DNA from: Crotophaga sulcirostris
Lineage: Eukaryota > Chordata > Aves > Cuculiformes > Crotophagidae
Direction of reading: 5' to 3'
Assembly: GCA_013397455.1 (NCBI GenBank)
Contig: VYZB01000024.1
Span: forward strand, 1,032,405-1,096,404
DNA length: 64,000 bases
Shown here piece after piece: positions 27,490 through 47,274 of this stretch. A program made the position numbers and the translations under genes. Each line of letters opens with the position of its first letter. Within the stretch, counting starts at the first letter, position 1. The notes under the pieces were generated by a model. The model did no database searches and was not told the origin of the DNA. It was given only the letters and a program-made list of their open reading frames with translations.

Positions 27490-28830
27490 AGGCTGGGAGG
27501 GTGACAGGTTTGGAAGAAGGCGGTAGGGAAGGACGGGCGAGGAGGCGAGGAGGCGGTTTCCCGGGCCGGGATCTNNNNNNNNNNNNNNNNNNNNNNNNNN
27601 NNNNNNNNNNNNNNNNNNNNNNNNNNNNNNNNNNNNNNNNNNNNNNNNNNNNNNNNNNNNNNNNNNNNNNNNNNNNNNNNNNNNNNNNNNNNNNNNNNNN
27701 NNNNNNNNNNNNNNNNNNNNNNNNNNNNNNNNNNNNNNNNNNNNNNNNNNNNNNNNNNNNNNNNNNNNNNNNNNNNNNNNNNNNNNNNNNNNNNNNNNNN
27801 NNNNNNNNNNNNNNNNNNNNNNNNNNNNNNNNNNNNNNNNNNNNNNNNNNNNNNNNNNNNNNNNNNNNNNNNNNNNNNNNNNNNNNNNNNNNNNNNNNNN
27901 NNNNNNNNNNNNNNNNNNNNNNNNNNNNNNNNNNNNNNNNNNNNNNNNNNNNNNNNNNNNNNNNNNNNNNNNNNNNNNNNNNNNNNNNNNNNNNNNNNNN
28001 NNNNNNNNNNNNNNNNNNNNNNNNNNNNNNNNNNNNNNNNNNNNNNNNNNNNNNNNNNNNNNNNNNNNNNNNNNNNNNNNNNNNNNNNNNNNNNNNNNNN
28101 NNNNNNNNNNNNNNNNNNNNNNNNNNNNNNNNNNNNNNNNNNNNNNNNNNNNNNNNNNNNNNNNNNNNNNNNNNNNNNNNNNNNNNNNNNNNNNNNNNNN
28201 NNNNNNNNNNNNNNNNNNNNNNNNNNNNNNNNNNNNNNNNNNNNNNNNNNNNNNNNNNNNNNNNNNNNNNNNNNNNNNNNNNNNNNNNNNNNNNNNNNNN
28301 NNNNNNNNNNNNNNNNNNNNNNNNNNNNNNNNNNNNNNNNNNNNNNNNNNGCGCCGCAGCGGGAAAGGGATCTCCTGGAGAGTGCCCAGAGGGGGCCGCA
28401 AGGCTGGTGAAGGGTCTGGCGGGGAAATCGTGCGAGGAGCGGCCGGAGTCACTTGGTCTTCTCAGCCTGGAGGAGCCTGAGGGGGGAACTCATCGCAGCT
28501 CGCTGCTTCCTCACAAGGCGGGAGGAGGAGCGGGCGCTGATCTCTCTGGCGGCCAACGACAGGGCCCGAGGGAACGGCAGGACGGTGTGCCAGGGAGGGT
28601 TAGGCTGGGTATTAGGAAAATGTTCTTCACCCAGACGGTGGTGGAGCACTGTAACAGCTCCCCAGGGAAACAGCCACGGCTCCAAACCTGGCGATATCCA
28701 AGAATCACTTGGACAGTGCCCTCAGGCACACGGTGTGAGTGTTGGGGCTGCCCCATGCAGGGACAGGAGCTGGCCCTTGTGGGTCCCTTCCCTCTCGGGT
28801 CACTCTGTCATTCTAGGTCTGTGCTGCCCT
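27490..28830. promoter_or_regulatory. GC-rich island with gap, probable STEAP1 promoter/first exon region
   Basis: Sequence on both sides of the N block is GC- and CpG-rich (for example CGGGCGAGGAGGCGAGGAGG before the gap and GCGCCGCAGCGGGAAAGGG after it), in sharp contrast to the AT-rich surroundings. The island lies about 3.1-4.4 kb upstream of the first STEAP1 coding exon, which must have a non-coding exon before it. Placing the promoter here is inference; the transcription start is probably in or near the unread gap. Confidence 0.5.
27575..28350. other. Assembly gap (776 N)
   Basis: A run of unknown bases. Frames drawn across it on either strand are artefacts. Both edges are GC-rich, which suggests a hard-to-sequence CpG island. 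Confidence 0.99.
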
Positions 28831-28833
28831 GGC
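28366..28833 (+). mobile_element. CR1 LINE 3' fragment in the GC island, plus strand
   Basis: CR1 landmarks in order are CTCCTGGAGAGTGCCCAGAG, TTCTCAGCCTGGAGGAGCC, GGGTTAGGCTGGGTATTAGG, AAATGTTCTTCACCCAGACGG, TCAGGCACACGGTGTGAGTG, TGCAGGGACAGGAGCTGGC and TTGTGGGTCCCTTCCCTC. The copy is unusually CpG-rich on its 5' side and abuts the assembly gap. Confidence 0.8.
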
Positions 28834-31800
28834 AGTTCTCTGGCTGAGGAGAAACTGGGAACGATGCTGTTCCAGCCCCAGCCCCAGCCCCCCGGGATTT
28901 TATTGGGTTTTCCACAGAGCTCAGCAGAATTTTTGAAGGGCAGGGGAAGTTATTTACTTGTGTTGCGAGTGCTTGCAGCGCCCTGCACCGTGCAGCAGGC
29001 ACTTTAACAGTGAGACAGTTATCCCTAACGCTTCCACGCTGCCATTTCCCAATGATGCCAGAGGAGAGGGACGTAGACACTGTCCCGTTGCCTCTTCCAT
29101 CACCTCATCATTATTATCACAGCCTGTTTATTTTACCCTTTTTTCGTGGAGCCAGCCCTGAAACCCTTTGCTCTGGAAAACCTCTCCTGGATTTTGGGTG
29201 ATGTTTTTTCAGGGTAGTGTCTGCATGGTTGGATCCCTGTTGGTTCAGCCTTGCAATGAGCCTGTTTTCTCTGTACAAAATGCAGTAGTGTACTCACAGT
29301 TTTGGAAACTTGGCTTTCTGCAGCTGGACATCCTCCCTCCTCATTGACAGCTGCCTCCCTGAGGAGAAGGGGTGTGCACTGAGGATGGATTTCTCTCAGA
29401 ACTCGTTTCTCTCAGAACAGTTGTGACTTAGATAGGGCTGTGACTGATTAGTTTCTGTTTCTCATAGGACTTCTAAATTTTTCTTGTTCAGATGTATTTC
29501 AAAAAGACACGTGCTGTATGTGACTCCTTTCTGGCAATGCATAAGGCACTGAATAGTGGAATTATAAGTGTTATGTATTTATGGTTTTCCAAGACTGTTA
29601 CTGTGCTTTGTTACTGGGCGTACCCATGAAATAATTTGGTATTAACTGGTGTCAGAAGCCAAGTGGACTATTATGGTTCAGCATCTATGTTACCTTGCAT
29701 GGCTAGATCCCATATTTCCGTGGATCATTCACAGACACTTTCTTTTTTTCTTTCTGTTTTGTCTTCTGCTGCATAAACCATTAATGCTATATTTAACATT
29801 ATATTAAATGCTGTTTCCCGAAAGAACCAATAAATTGCCTTTTAGGATCAGCAACTGGCATACTAGCTCATAGGGGGTTTTTTGTCACATCATGATATCG
29901 TTCACATCTTCATCAATATAAACATTTAGCTAGAAGCTATTACTGGACTCTTAATTTCTAAATTTTCTAAATGAAGAGTGATAGCAGTATGAGAATCAGG
30001 TGAGTGAAGCTCTACCACACAGAGCTTCCCAATATGAAATACACTTTTGAACCCCCAAGATAGTGGGGTAGTCAGAAGAGGAGAGTTTTGAAGTGACTGG
30101 GATCGCTGTGTAGGCTCACGTAGACTCGTGATATTAGCAGATAAAAGCTCAATGGAGATCAGTACAGAAAAAAAAAGAAATTAAAAAGCAGCAAAGATCT
30201 GAGTCACAGCCTGTTTTAACAACTTCAAAAAATCTGTCTTGTAATCTGAAAGAGAAAAATGTCTGTAAGTTTACATTGTTTTTTCCACTTCAAACTTTAA
30301 AAATCAGAGGGTAGGCCTCAAAACCGGTATGACTGCCCTTCATATTCTGAGTTCTATTAGAAATAGATCTGGAGCTCCTATATTTGTTATTTTTTCCAGG
30401 TGACTACATTCTGTTTGTAAACTATTATTTGCCATTGTAACGGCTATAAATACAGCAGAAATTCCTAACAAATCGTGGGACTGCAGGAGCTAAGGTTTTA
30501 TGAAGGCATCTGATAACCCAAAACTTGTGATAAAATCACTGGAACTAGGCCTAAGAATAGGGGGAAAAAATAAAAATGTGCCTTCATCAGCCCATACTTT
30601 GTTGCGTGCAGGGTATACAAACTATCCATTAGCTGGTGGGGAAAAGAGTTAACAGCCTGACCTTCAGACAGAAGCTCTTGTTGACCCTACTCTGCAACAC
30701 TTTGGCTGAAAGGTTATGCCCAAAGGGAGAGCTTGCTGGCAAGAGGGAAAAATGCGAAGAGAAATAACGAGGAAAAGAATACTTTGGCCTTAGGAGTCTG
30801 GTGGCCTGGCAGAAAGCAAACCCTCATAGCAGACAGTACAAGACTGCAGGACTCATCTACCGAAGGAATCAGGCTCAGTAAAAAAAGGACAACTGTCAAA
30901 GTCCGATTTGTCAATACAATTTTCAAAAAGATTTATGGATATGAAAGAATCAGAAGAATCAGTAGCTAGCAAAACAGTTTCATATCTAGTAATTCAACTG
31001 TTCAGTAGGAAGGTATGTGGAGGAACTGCCTAATGACTGTCTTAAAGGTAAGCACAGAAAGTCACGCTGTGGTATGGCACGTTGAGCTTACAGTGGTGTG
31101 GTGCTAGTGCCTCTCCTGCAGCATGCAACAGTGTGATGCACACATGGGAAGTACTTGTTGCAGGGTCCTTGCAGTCCTTGTAGTTATTTTGCAGCCTACA
31201 AGATACTGTCTTTCCTGCTATCCTAGGATTTTCAGGAACACCTGAGTTTATCTGTTGTCTTCCTTTTATTTCCCTGACTTCAGATTTCTTGTGGTCCTTA
31301 ATAGCTTAGAACCATTTCAGCTGGTACTTGTGGGTGATAAGTATTGCCAGTATACCTTGGAACACCGTGAGTGAAGCTCCACCTGGAGTTCCTTGACAAT
31401 CTTGAAGGGAGAATACATCTGTAAAGCCATAGAGTGACTGTCAGGCACACCAATCCTAAAACCTAAATCTTAAAACCTGAAAAACATTAGGAACAACACA
31501 TGGGTTTCTTGCATCAGCAGGCCTCATGAACTTACCAAAATCCCTCTTCATAAAATTTTACATGTTATTTCTGTAAGCTATTTCAAATTTATTTGTTGTA
31601 ATTTAAAAACTTGCAACTTGAATTAATGCATTCATTCCACTGGCAACATGGGCATTTAGCTTAAATACTGTTTTCTATCAGGGTTTTTTTTTTCTATTGA
31701 TTCATATCCTCTCTTAGTCTCTGCTTTACTTAAAAAACAAGCTGAGCTTTCCTGTTCTCTTCTTAGCAGACAGACTTTCCTTTCCCTAGATTTTTGTATC

Positions 31801-31913
31801 TTCTTCAGCAAATGTGTGGAGGAGTGGGCAGAAAGCATTTTGAGGGAAAATAGGCCTGAGAGTTTCAGTAGGGCATTTCAAAACCTGTTTTACATCCTGT
31901 GTTTGTTTTGCAG
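28834..31913 (+). other. Sequence between GC island and first STEAP1 coding exon, probably STEAP1 intron 1
   Basis: The acceptor at 31913 implies an upstream exon; if that exon lies in or near the island, this 3 kb is intronic. No coding exon or named repeat was recognised. Confidence 0.5.
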
Positions 31914-31925
31914 GGAGTTTCCGCA

Positions 31926-38275
<6,350 letters not shown>

Positions 38276-38612
38276 GTCAAATATGGACATTTCCTGTCTA
38301 TGTATGTAAATATGCTCAAGGCCATGAAATGTTCACTCACTGGCTCTGTTTTCACATGTTCCATAGACGTTTCTTTTTCACTTTTCATTTCTACTTTAGG
38401 AATATGGGATACTTGATGCAATTTGTACCTTTTCTAAGACAGAAAGTGGAAACATTCATTTTACACTTTCATCTATTAAGTGTTCTGGTATTTGATTCAT
38501 TTCTTTCTTCTGACTCCCTGTTTTAAAGTCCAAGGGCTTCACCGCCTTAATCATAATTCTTTCAGAGGCAGAAACAATCATAAATCATTGCTCCAGATAA
38601 CCACAGAAAGTA

Positions 38613-38618
38613 AATAAA
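38613..38618 (+). promoter_or_regulatory. STEAP1: Candidate STEAP1 polyadenylation signal AATAAA
   Basis: This AATAAA lies 338 bases after the STEAP1 stop. A T/GT-rich stretch (TGTTTGTTCCTTTTTT) follows about 50 bases later, as expected of a downstream element. Other AATAAA motifs lie near 39930 and 40030, so a longer 3'UTR is possible. Confidence 0.4.
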
Positions 38619-41600
38619 TTATTACACCACAGAGCCCAGGAATGCTTTCTGCTTTTCACAGCCATGTTTGTTCCTTTTTTAAATCTCAGTGTTATACTGG
38701 GAGAACTGCTAGAGTATTTATCATCCCATTGCCCCTTATCGCCTGCATCCTATGTTTCACTGTGGAATTAGAACCTTGGCACATGAGACAGGCAGAAATT
38801 GTGTATTCCTACCAGGTCTTGAACTTAGACAATTGGGCAAGTTCAATTGCAGGGAACTTTACAAGGTAAATCTTTCCTGATGCTTAGGCACAGTCTGAAA
38901 AATGTTTTTAGACTCATATCTCCATCTTATACAGGACTAGGTGTGTCTCTGTTTACTTAAACCGATAAAAAAGGTTTCCCATTTTTTTATTCCATGAATG
39001 CATTCTTTTGTTTCTGATATTGGAAGTTTTCCATGCTTTTGACCTAAAAGTCTGCAGCTCTTGACATGTGCTAAACTTTATTCGCACAAATTATTCCAGT
39101 GGGATAACTTGCGTCAGGTAAATGTGTTTTACTGTTTACTCGAGGGCCAGCACAATTGTGTGACTGGAAGAAAAACATTAAAAATAGACATTTGAGTCTT
39201 GACATTGATTTGGTGAGAATTTCATTTAAAATGTCTTCTGAAGGCACTTGCTTTTACGAAAATTTTCATATAAACCAATTAAACCTTACTTTCCTTGTGT
39301 TACATAGGTCTGGCTGAATGTTTTAAATGAATAATTCATTTGTTAGTACCTATTTTTAAATATGCTATGTTAATATTTTCACCCAGCATCAGGAACATTT
39401 CTGCCAGTCTCCCTGCATGAGGTTGACTAGGACGTGGACTGATGATGCCACCTGTTGCTGGGATCATCTGAATGAGAACTGTAATTTAATACTCTGGTAT
39501 TAAAACAAACAGTAAAACAATGTATGCATAAAAAAATACGTAATACATGGTGCTAATGGTTTTGCAGCTAATGATTCTGTTGTACATTTGTGGACTTGGT
39601 ACATTGAGCAAAAATAACAGACAAATTAAATAGCTACAGGGATACTACATTTTGCATTTTCCTGGTTGTAACTCCATTCAAATGTTGCAACTGAAAAGTT
39701 GGCTTTGTTATTTGCACTTAATGTAGTACTGTGAAAATCACTGGGGACATAGGTGCCTGGATAATATAGACTGAAGAGAAACGATTGTGTCAAATCAGTA
39801 ATGCATGACAGAGGCAAACACTCTCTGAAACACAGGAAGTGAGTTGGCAGTGTGAATCTAAGAAATTAGTAACAGAAGAGGAAAAGTATGGTTGTCAATG
39901 CATTAGCATTTACATTTCTATAAAAGAAATAAAATCTTTTAGAAGTCATCTTAGGGATAAAGAATAATATTTGCCAAAGGCTTATTCAAGACTGTTACCT
40001 GCACTTTCTTGTCAAGAGTCATAAAAAAATAAATAAAATAATTTTTCTAATGGAAGAGGTTGAGGCAAGTGGAATGATAAAGAAATCCCTTTATCTTCTG
40101 TGTTGTCCACTAGCTACTCATGAAGTGTGCTCAGACATACTGCTTAGGGCAAAGCTGAGACTGTAAGTACACCAAGCAATGCCTGTATGCATCCATTGAA
40201 AAGAAAGACATTTGGTTTTATTGAAATATGTGCTCAACTGTGCTCTCCAGAATCAACCCTGCTGTTCCTTTACTTAGAAAGTCTGGAGAATTTAAGTTAA
40301 TCTCCAACTTTGTTAAATTCTGGTCACATAGTTGGACTAATTGTTTACAGCTGGCTGTAGAAGCCAACCCTTTGTCACAGAGGAATATAAACAGCTTCAG
40401 TGGTAACAAAGCATGCAGCACAGAAAGCAGAACCTGATTCTTGATAACTGAAAACCGAAAAGAAGTTAATGAAGACACTCCTTGGAATAAGCCAAAGCTA
40501 TTCGTATAGCATGTATAAAACAAAAATGCATTTAGAGAACAAAATAGTTCAGGGGAATGATAATGGGCTTCGGGGCTTTTCGCCTTATTATCACCATTAC
40601 CATTTTGCACAAGGCCTCTGTTATGGATCCCCTAGATCAGTGAGCATTGAGTAGAGGAGTGTTGTCAATATAGCTATGAAATTAATAGAAGCTGAAAGCT
40701 GGTTCTGTGCCTTTGGAGTCTGCATCTAACAGTAGCAGGATTTAGGTCACTAAGTCACTTTTGAAATTGGACTTAAATGGCAAAGTTGATTTGGCCCTTC
40801 TGAAATTTTTGTCCAGGTTCTTGAAACCTTCTCTCTCTGAATCTATAAGATATTGTCCAATCTGGAGGCTAACAGACAGATCCTTATTGCAGAAATTGCT
40901 GTAAGTACCACTGTTAGAAAACAGACCAAGAACTGCATGGGCACATAAATATATTACCTATATTCAACACTTCGTAGAAAGTGTTTGAGCCATCTGTTCT
41001 AGCACATCTTTATCCAGACAGTGGAAAGGAACTGTTGTCTGTACTATTGTATTTAGTGCATAAAATCAAAACAAGGCATAACACAAGTACAAAACTTCTT
41101 TTAGAAAGTACTGAAGAAAATATATATACATGTACTGTTTATTTGTCTTCTGTTTGTGCTGCAGTGGTGATAGATTTGGAATCAGCCCACTTCAGGCATT
41201 TTACAAATCGTGTCCTAAGGAAACACTCTGTTGAAATACCCTGCTTTATGCATTTACTACACAAGGTAGTCCAAACTAGCATAACTTCATTAATTTCAAT
41301 CTGTTAATATGGGCTGAAACTCTAATATAAATTACAAATTAAAATTAATTTCAAGGTCATTACACACTATTCAGATTGACGGTTACACACGTTGTTCAGC
41401 TGGGGATGTTAAGCACACTTCAGATTTTTCTCTGGAGCATTGCTCAGAGGCAAAATCAGAAGTGTTTTCTACCAACTGAAATTTGCATACTATTTATGAA
41501 AGCTATTCCTGAAATCACACATGGCATCCAAACCTTCAAGCAGGTTTTTATCCTGATTCTCTCAAGTAGAAGCCAGGTTTTCTGTGTCACAGCTTGCCAT

Positions 41601-44600
41601 TCCTCTAGAAAGCACCATTGAGGCAGAAATTGAGACTTTGTGTCAAATTTCTGCCCTGTTTGTAAGTCTTAAGTAAACTACTTCATCCCTAAGTAACTCA
41701 CTTCCCAAACTGCAAAACTGGAGCAGTAGCACTTTACAGGACATATGCAACAGTATTTAAGGGCTGTAAAGGGCTACAGAAGAAAATGCCATTGATGGTA
41801 TAAATTTTATTTCTCCCTTTTTTGTACATATGATTTAGTTCAACACTAATTAAAATAAGTTCATATGCTCCTTTTAATTTATGTTTATAGATCTATTTCA
41901 AAATTCAGTATATTAATATGCCTGTGTATTACTATAATGCATAAAATCAATGTATGTGCAAATTTTAGGCACTTCTTTGTATAATGCTGATTACTTTTAT
42001 AAAACTGCATCATTAAATCCTTCAATGTATGATGTATCTGAATTTTGTCATATATATACAGGGTATAAGGGTAAAAAGGCACTGTAGACTCTAGAAGAAC
42101 TGTTGCCATGAACACTAAAAATGGCTTCAGTCAAGGGGAACCATTCTCCCCAGGCTGGAGCAGAACTTGAAGCCTCCAAAGGAGAGAAGACAAAAGATGT
42201 GAAAATTAAAATGAGTGCTTATATAGGGGAATGTAAAGAAAGCACATTTTTCCTGACAGATCTTATAACTTGCAGACTGCATATTCTAGCATTCAGATGA
42301 GATTTTGTGGGAAGAAGTTGAGCTAGTTGTGGAGTGCTTTTTATAATCCCTGAAAACATGGATTAAAGACCAGGAAAACTCAAGAATGGTGAGGTCATTG
42401 AGGAAAGAAGAGGAATACAGGCATACATTTGAGTAAGATTCCATGACTCTAGTGTAAGTTGTTTTGCAATGCCTCTACAGGGGGTGCAAAGTGCTTCCTT
42501 TGGTTGTTATATAACCCCGGTGTATTTAAGTCAGAGACACAAAACTGAAACTGTGGAAAGATACTCATGAATCACTGAAGACACTTGAGGAATTTTTTGC
42601 CAAGTTTACTTGGTGTAGCCAGATCCCAGAATACTGTTCCCAAGAAGTGGCACCAACAATCAGTGCCTAGGAAGCTAGGGCCAGGGCTGTGCTGGCTATC
42701 GTTTAGTGTAAATTCGTGTTGACAGCAGCATATACTGTAAGCAGTCCCTCCCTTTGGCCAGTCTTCTCTGTTCTCTCAGTGCTGCAAGTGTTCAAAACTG
42801 TGAAGTTAATAAGACCATGGAATTCGATGCCGTTGAAAAATACTGCAGGGAGAAGAACTGTTCAGTGAGATCTGCACACCGGTCTGATTCCCCTGACAGC
42901 CATGCACACATGCCACCAGGAAGGACAGGAGGAGGAACGGCATGAAGGGGCAGCTTAATTTAAACTAGCTTAAACAGCATGGTTGCAAGTGCTCCTAAAA
43001 TTCAAAACTTATTTCATCCTATTTCAGTTGCAAGAATGTTCCATTGTTTCAGTGTTTTTCATGTTCTTAGTTTTCCGTGAATCAGCAGGCAAAAATGTGT
43101 TCTAGAAATTGTTACCAAAAAAACATACAAAACTGATTGACCTGTACGTGACTGTGGACTGCGTGGTTTCATTTGTAGAGATGATGATCTTATGTCTTCC
43201 CTTCTTCTGTGCTACATCCATAGTTTCTAGTACTGTCCCTTGCTAACATGATATATGTTAACCATTTTTGAAATTCAGAATAATTTCTCTTAAGCAGATT
43301 TTCTTAAAATGGTATTAAATAATTTAAAAGAACAAAATAAAACAGAGAGACAGATTTTTTAAAATATGCTGAATCTGCCCCTGGAGAATGTAGTCTGCTG
43401 TAGTCATTCTAAGTACCTGGTAATGGCTCATTATTGCCACTGATTTTTTTTCAGTACCAACGAAGATTTTTTGATCCCATCACTATGCTCTGTTGCTAAT
43501 AGCAAAATAATTTATTTTGGTGAGATCTTGGGCTCTTTAAAAAAATCTCATTTAATTCAATTGCATCAGGGTTCAACTTCTGCATCACTGTTGAACTTTT
43601 CCATAGATTGAATGTAATTTATGAATAGGTGTGGTGAGGCTAATTTATTAAGTATGCATAACAAGTTTTCAGAGATTTTCAAAGGAAAGTATATAAAAGC
43701 AGCCAGTGAACCAAACTCTATAAACTTACAAAAAAAGGAAGAGCATAGCTACTTCTAATAAAGACTATGCAACGGAAGATACAGTTGTTTTGTCTTTTCT
43801 GTTTGTTTCTTTTTATGTATATTTCATCTTTGTAGCACATTACTGAAATAAATATGCTATGTCCTTGACTTGGTTAAAGCTTTGTAAGTCCCCATGGGTC
43901 TAATAGAATAGTACCACTACTACTGACTACTTTTGGGCTCACTATTAAAAAAGAAGTGAGGCAAGTGTGGAGTTTTTTAAACTGGACAGTCAATCTTGTA
44001 GTTTGCAGACACATGCAGTCTTTATATACATGCTTACACTGTTCTGTTGGATGTACTCTACTGAAAAATAATTTTCCATGTGAATGTCTTCATTACTTGA
44101 AATGCTGAGAAGTGTCTTATGGCTGGACTTGAGGAATGCCCACATAACCCATTTTTCTCTGCCTTTTTTTCAAGTCCTGTGACTCATGTATACAACTGAA
44201 TGGCATTTCAGTCTTGCCTGTCCACCTGTGTATCTATGCATATAGCAGAATAACTTTTGAAAAGTGCATCTCATTCATTCAAAATATTATAAGTGTTCTA
44301 ACAGGAAATCCTTAAAAAAATAAAAAATCAAAAAAGAGAAGCCAGAATGGGAAAAAATAGCCACTTTCAGGGCACATCAGTCTTCTGCAACAGTTTAGCT
44401 GCCTAACAACTCTTTGATGGCAACCATAACTAAGATAAATTCTCCTGTGTTTTGAATTTGCAATAGACTTAGAACATTGACAAGTATAAGAACATCCTAA
44501 ATTATTTATTTCCAAATAATTAATGGTAGACAAAAGAGTTTTGTGGGGCAGAGGAAGGCTGGGACTATGAAGCTATGCAAAGAGGCATTAACATGGAATG

Positions 44601-46538
44601 GGAAGGAACAGGACAATTGGAGATCTGGGACAAAGAGGAAAGGAGACACTGCAAGCACTCAGATTTTCTTATGAAAGAGTAAAGGAGTCAACTAGGTACT
44701 AAAGCAGAAAAATAAGTAGGTGTAGGATACTGAATGAGATTAATGCAACATCATCAAGATAGTAGAGAACAGAAACCCTTAGTCGGGGAGATGGGTAAAA
44801 TAAGGGACAAGTGAATGACAGGTGGCAGATAGTCTGAAAAAACTCAAGTGAAACCTTGAATCACACAGGATGGGAGGATTCGTTATCCACAAGGAGCTGG
44901 GGAATTGAATGAAGAAATACAGAAAGCCCAGGTGTGTACAGAGTATGGCCTGCAGAACCTGTTAAGTTGCAACACCTTCTCCTTCCCTGAAATACCATTT
45001 GAGACATTTCTGTGGAAATCTGTTCAAATTCCATTGATATGCATGAACACTAGCAAGATTATAAGTGGTTCCGTGACTTGGAGGAATTGTTCTCTGAGAT
45101 ATAGCCCTACGATTTTATTATAGATGAAAAGCATACTGTTTATGAAGCTGGGGAGACATGAGTCATAGATACTGCTCCACTTTTCATAACTATCTAAATA
45201 TAAACAGAGTTATCTTAAAATAGTTTGTGCTTATAGTGGAGCAGACGTGGCTACTTTACTTCTTGATAAAGTGTATGTAGCGCTAAAAGAAGGAAAATGT
45301 AAGACACAATAAAGCCAAGCGACTCTTAAACATTGCTTATCCAAAACAAGGAACCAACTGAAACCAGAGAATTAGATGGCGCATTAGACTATATTCAGAA
45401 AAGTAATTCCTAATAAATTGTTTTATTCTTGTTCTGATACCACTATTGTATTGCAAATATTTAATCTTCACCAATTAGTTCTTGCAGAAGCAGAATTCAC
45501 AGTGAAGTCAATGGGACTTTTACTTAGCTGTTCAGAGTCAAGCTTGTCCCCTGCAGTCAGTCACATAAATACTTCAGGTCTGCCTTCTCCTTGACACAAT
45601 TGCCAATAAATTGTTCACCTTCTCCACTGTTTGGGATGGACTCTATTCCGCCATGTACCCTCCATCAAGACGGCCTTATCAAGGGAACAGCACTAAAATT
45701 TATTACTATTTCTCCATTAGAAAAGCCTGGCATAGAACACTCCGTATCACAGCAGCTGAGCCACAAAATCTCCTCCTCACCAACTATCCAGTTTCATTCA
45801 GCCATGTTTAAACATCCTATGCTGGTTTAGTTATTTCTAAGTTCCTGTGTGAAAACTCTTCCATATATTTTGGTTCTTAAATGTTTCTGACATGAATGTG
45901 CTAAAAGAATAAGGGAAAACTGTTGGTGGGGAATGCCAGCAGTGAGGATGACAAAAATGAAGTACACAGGGTAAATAAGAATGGGATACACTTAGCTACC
46001 AGAATGAGGTGAGGGTGGGTGAATGAAGCAGGGGGAAAATGAGTTCCTACCAAAAAAATGGGGAAATGGAAGGGAGGGGCTATCATGTGGTGCTTTTAAG
46101 GCCTTTTTCTCTCTGTTTTCTCTCTCTTATTTCTCTCTTGACCTCTCCCTTTCTGCACCTTTGGTCCTTTCCCTTAACATCCCACAATAAGTCTTGCACA
46201 TTCTCACAATCCCCTTAAAATGACCAATAATAATTTTCATACAGTTCTCTTCCCCTTGCATACCAGAGTAAATCCCACATCCCTTTGGGAAAACACTTTT
46301 TTAGTTTGCATCTCGTTGCAGGGGAAATAGTCTCTTCCCTTGCTCACCCTGGCAGGTTTCACCTCAGGGGCAATGATCTGCTCATTCCCCTTGGATGGTC
46401 TTGGCAGTAGGCAGTTTGGCTTCATTTTCATTTATTGGCTTCCTTTCCCTTTTACTGCTCCTCTGACCTTCGTTAGGTCTTTGTGTTCACCATGATTAGC
46501 CTTTGATCATCTAACCTAACAGCACAGAGAAGAGCATC
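38619..46538. other. STEAP1-STEAP2 intergenic sequence
   Basis: Mostly AT-rich unique-looking sequence with one MIR-like remnant. It includes a purine-rich patch followed by a pyrimidine-rich patch (about 45900-46170). No gene was recognised. Confidence 0.6.
41668..41780 (+). mobile_element. MIR-like SINE core remnant, plus strand
   Basis: CTAAGTAACTCACTTCCC ... AACTGCAAAACTGGAGCAGTAGC follows the MIR pattern of GTCACTTAACC ... CTGTAAAATGGGG ... ATAGTA. It is highly diverged and tentative. Confidence 0.4.
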
Positions 46539-46845
46539 TCAGATGATCAAGGTGTGGAGCAGCTCCTTTACAGGAAGGAACTAAGAAGGTGGAGGTTCTT
46601 CAAATAAGTCGGGAGAAGGTGAAAGAGGATAAAATCAGGGTTTACAAAATATTGAAGACAGTGAATAAAAAACACAGAACTTTTTTTCTGCCAAATCCAC
46701 GTTGCCAAGGCTAAAGAGGATTCAATGAAACTAGTATATCAGTTTACAAGAGATTAAGAAAGTGCATCTTTATGCAGTGGGCAGAGAACCTCTGGAGCTT
46801 GGCTGCCATGGAGGGCTGTGGAGGCAAACAGCAACTGTAGCAACT
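46539..46845 (+). mobile_element. Ancient CR1-type LINE fragment, plus strand
   Basis: Diverged landmarks: AGATGATCAAGGTGTGGAGC, ATCAGGGTTTACAAAATATTG, CAATGAAACTAGTA, AAGAAAGTGCATCTTTATGC and TGTGGAGGCAAACAGCAAC. It resembles the older amniote CR1 lineages rather than recent avian ones, and lacks the octamer end. Confidence 0.65.
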
Positions 46846-47274
46846 CTCTGGCCTCCCTTAATTTCTGTGGCATTAACTACACAAATCTTCACACAGCTGG
46901 GAATAGAATCAGTATTTCATTGACCTAGAAAGATGTAGATTTTCTTCTTACAGTGCTAAGTTGCTGTTGAATTATCACAGTTTCATTTTTATTTCTCAGG
47001 GAATATTCTACGCAGGTGACATGATCCCATTCAGAATAAATTAAGTGAAGACCCAACCTATGACAACACACATGCAGTAATGTAATAAAAATGTTACAAA
47101 TATTTTACGTGTTAAAGGATATATTTCTAGATTTTCACCACCGTGGTGCTACTCACGATACAGTGTGATCTTGATTAATTTTCATTTTGCTTCTGCTCTC
47201 AAGAAAAACCTGTGGTTTGCAGCTTTGTGAAGGAAATTTGGACTCAAAGAGCTAAAATCCTGTTAATTATTCCA

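Noticed and set aside
27501..28847. A 448-codon plus-strand frame, and a 326-codon minus-strand frame over the same area
   Set aside because: Most of both is unknown sequence (N); the readable ends are GC-island DNA and CR1.
42754..42945. A 63-codon frame with a cysteine-containing N-terminus resembling a small secreted protein
   Set aside because: Short, no clear signal peptide cleavage, and no supporting gene context.
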